Assembly (NCBI GenBank): GCA_934215995.1
Contig: CAKQBC010000094.1
Span: 1-8,195, forward strand
DNA length: 8,195 nucleotides
Origin: an uncultured Bacillus sp.
GTDB lineage: Bacteria > Bacillota > Bacilli > Bacillales > DSM-1321
Direction: 5' to 3'
The first letter of the stretch is position 1; each line of letters opens with the position of its first letter. Positions 6,635 through 8,195 of this stretch are shown here, piece by piece. Position numbers and translations under genes: made by a program. The notes below the pieces were generated by a model. The model did not search any database and had not been told where the DNA came from. It was given only the letters and a program-made list of their open reading frames with translations.

Positions 6635-6683
6635 TCGGTAGAAGTTATTTGAAATTTCTTTATTTTTAAAAGGGAGTATCCGT

Positions 6684-7889
6684 ATGATGAAAAACAGGAA
6701 TATATGGATTTTGATGTCCGGTGAGTTTATAGCGAATCTGGGGTTATGGATAGGGACAATCGGAAATTTGGAGTTTCTGCAGGCATTGGTTCCGTCCGAC
6801 TTCCATAAAGCGTTGATTTTGCTCCTGGGCATGCTTTCAGGTGTATTGGTAAGCCCGTTGGCGGGAAAATTAATTGATGGGTATTCCAAAAAGAAGATCA
6901 TGCTCTACTCCAGTGCAGGCCGCATCGTCTCCGTAGTGTTTATGTTCATTGCCATTTGGCAGGACAGCATTCTTTGGATGTCGGTATATATGGTCGGTAT
7001 TGGTGTTGCCAATGCTTTTTATTTGCCGGCAGTCCAAGCGGCAATCCCATTGATTGTGAAGGAACATCAGCTCCTCAGCATAAATGGCCTTCATATGAAT
7101 GTTGGGACAGTTGCAAGGATTGCTGGAACCGCGCTTGGCGGCATAGCCCTGCTTTATTTATCTTTGCCGCAAATGTATGCATTATCCATGGCCACGTACT
7201 TTATCATTCTGTGTTGTACGTTTTATTTGCGTTTTCCCGCCCAGCCGAAGAAAGACGTGATTGCAAAGGCGAGGAAAGATAAAGGCAAGTTCAATGAGAT
7301 TTGGCCGGTGTTGAAACAAAAGCCTTCCGTATTGATGGGCTTATCATTGCTGTTTGTCCCTGCGTTATTTATCGGCAGCTTCAACCTGATGGTATTGGAA
7401 ATCAGTGAGCTGCAGGGGGACCCTTCCATCAAAAGTTTTCTCTATACGTCAGAGGGAATCGGCTTTATGTTCGGTGCATTCTTTGCCAAAAGAATAATCG
7501 GTAACAGAAGCCCGGTCTCCATGATGCTCTTTGCCTCCATTATTATGGCATGTTCGCAATTAGCGCTTTATTTTGCTGGTTATATGGTGCCATCAATCAT
7601 TATTTTTGCTGTATTCGGAACAGCTGCCGGTGTCTTTTATCCGCTTGCGGCCACGCTCTTCCAAACGGAGGTCGAGAGGGATATGCACGGCCGATTCTTT
7701 TCCTTCAGGGGGATGCTCGACAGGATTTTGTTTCAGACGGTTCTGGTCACAGCGGGGCTGTTTCTCGATACGCTCGGATTTCAAATGATGGTGTTGGCAT
7801 TCGGTGCTGCATCGGTATCGGTGATTATCGCTTTTGTTTGGTTTTTGCGGAAAAAACAGCCAGGAACGCCTATTCATAAATCTTTATAA
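6684..7889 (+). CDS. MFS transporter, drug-efflux-like
   Basis: This 401-residue polytopic membrane protein has the length and hydrophobic pattern of a 12-helix major facilitator. A basic central cytoplasmic loop (about 183-214, KKDVIAKARKDKGK) separates the two halves. The helix 2-3 loop carries a recognisable motif A, GKLIDGYSKKK (61-71, with G61 and D65). An acidic residue, E14, lies in helix 1. Overall it resembles proton-driven exporters of the macrolide-efflux/enterobactin-exporter (MFS_3-like) branch, but the substrate cannot be inferred and no drug-resistance role should be assumed. ATG 6684 follows AGGGAG (6671-6676) by 7 bases; the adjacent ATG at 6687 is an alternative. It has its own promoter and a terminator 15 bases after the stop, so it looks monocistronic and unrelated in regulation to TerC. 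Confidence 0.88.
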   Translation: MMKNRNIWILMSGEFIANLGLWIGTIGNLEFLQALVPSDFHKALILLLGMLSGVLVSPLAGKLIDGYSKKKIMLYSSAGRIVSVVFMFIAIWQDSILWMSVYMVGIGVANAFYLPAVQAAIPLIVKEHQLLSINGLHMNVGTVARIAGTALGGIALLYLSLPQMYALSMATYFIILCCTFYLRFPAQPKKDVIAKARKDKGKFNEIWPVLKQKPSVLMGLSLLFVPALFIGSFNLMVLEISELQGDPSIKSFLYTSEGIGFMFGAFFAKRIIGNRSPVSMMLFASIIMACSQLALYFAGYMVPSIIIFAVFGTAAGVFYPLAATLFQTEVERDMHGRFFSFRGMLDRILFQTVLVTAGLFLDTLGFQMMVLAFGAASVSVIIAFVWFLRKKQPGTPIHKSL

Positions 7890-7904
7890 AAAAGGGAATA
7901 TAAT

Positions 7905-7932
7905 AAAGGCTGGCATGGGCAGCCAGCCTTTT
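7905..7932. terminator. Bidirectional terminator between convergent genes
   Basis: AAAGGCTGGC (7905-7914) pairs with GCCAGCCTTT (7922-7931) around a 7-nt loop. Ts follow on the plus strand and TTTATTAT on the minus strand. It can therefore end both the MFS transcript and the convergent spore protein transcript. Confidence 0.88.
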
Positions 7933-7958
7933 AGCCATGATATGAAATTGTAGTGTGC

Positions 7959-8147
7959 TTACTTGCCTGCCATTTGGGATTGAGCTTGTTGTACAAGGCG
8001 CTTTGTAATTTCTCCGCCTACCGATCCATTGGCTCTTGCTGTTGTATCAGAACCGAGAGTAACCCCGAATTCTTGTGCAATTTCATATTTGTATTGGTTT
8101 AACATTTGTTCCACGCCTGGAACCAATAATTTGTTGCTGCTAGCCAT
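7959..8147 (-). CDS. Alpha/beta-type small acid-soluble spore protein (SASP)
   Basis: This 62-residue protein belongs to the family that coats forespore DNA, shifts it towards an A-like form, protects it against UV and heat, and is later degraded to feed germination. The two family signatures are present: YEIAQEFGV (21-29), containing the EIA/Q site where the germination protease GPR cuts, and [19 protein letters not shown] (34-52), the DNA-binding block. Length is typical. On the minus strand AGGAGG (8156-8161) lies 8 bases before the ATG, a very strong site as expected for an abundant protein. A forespore sigma-G promoter would be beyond the right edge. Paralogs (sspA, B, C, D types) are too similar to assign one. 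Confidence 0.96.
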   Translation of the reverse strand: MASSNKLLVPGVEQMLNQYKYEIAQEFGVTLGSDTTARANGSVGGEITKRLVQQAQSQMAGK

Positions 8148-8166
8148 AGTTGATTCCTCCTTTTTC

Positions 8167-8194
8167 TACAGGGTCTTTTTTTGGTTGCCCTGTA
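8167..8194 (-). repeat. 7-bp inverted repeat in the SASP leader
   Basis: TACAGGG (8167-8173) and CCCTGTA (8188-8194) form a perfect stem with a 14-nt loop just upstream of the SASP ribosome binding site. There is no T-run after it in the minus direction, so it is not a terminator for an upstream gene. It may be a 5' mRNA stabilising hairpin or an operator, cut close to the window edge. Confidence 0.5.
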
Positions 8195-8195
8195 C

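Noticed and set aside
1..8195. CRISPR arrays, tRNA or rRNA genes, insertion sequence ends or phage genes
   Set aside because: No regularly spaced repeats with unique spacers, no cloverleaf or rRNA-like sequence, no transposase or phage protein and no terminal inverted repeats were found.

Overview
The window reads as a chromosomal segment of a low-to-moderate GC, endospore-forming Bacillaceae-type Firmicute. The evidence is a complete alpha/beta-type small acid-soluble spore protein gene, strong AGGAGG-type ribosome binding sites, Bacillus-style stem-plus-T-run terminators, and a yybP-ykoY manganese riboswitch ahead of a TerC-family gene. I cannot name the genus from sequence alone.

Left edge (1-3702): bases 163-196 fold exactly as a 34-nt group II intron domain V with a CGC catalytic triad, a GAAA tetraloop and a 2-nt bulge. 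About 50 bases later, with no gap, comes the reading frame of a very large phosphoesterase (to 3500). It combines a calcineurin-type 5'-nucleotidase, an OB-fold-like middle and an endonuclease/exonuclease/phosphatase (EEP) domain. The frame opens inside the first metal-binding motif (HTNDTH) and has no signal peptide. The 5' exon of this presumably secreted enzyme therefore lies either upstream of the window, joined by intron splicing, or has been lost. The gene is followed by about 165 bases of unassigned spacer with a hairpin, then a strong terminator.

Middle (3703-5731): a monocistronic class-3-like aldehyde dehydrogenase with an intact active site and a basic, aromatic C-terminal tail has no terminator of its own. 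A sigma-A-like promoter follows, then a yybP-ykoY (Mn2+) riboswitch whose P1 3' strand is shared with an intrinsic terminator. This is the classic transcription-ON layout.

Right part (5737-8195): the riboswitch controls a TerC-family membrane protein of the manganese export/metalation type, ended by its own terminator. A separately promoted MFS exporter follows. A bidirectional terminator separates it from the convergent spore protein gene on the minus strand.

The genes do not form one pathway; most are single transcription units with their own terminators. The best-supported functional link is riboswitch to TerC manganese homeostasis. The most unusual point is the intron-exon junction at the left edge. 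I found no evidence of a wholly new multi-gene system.
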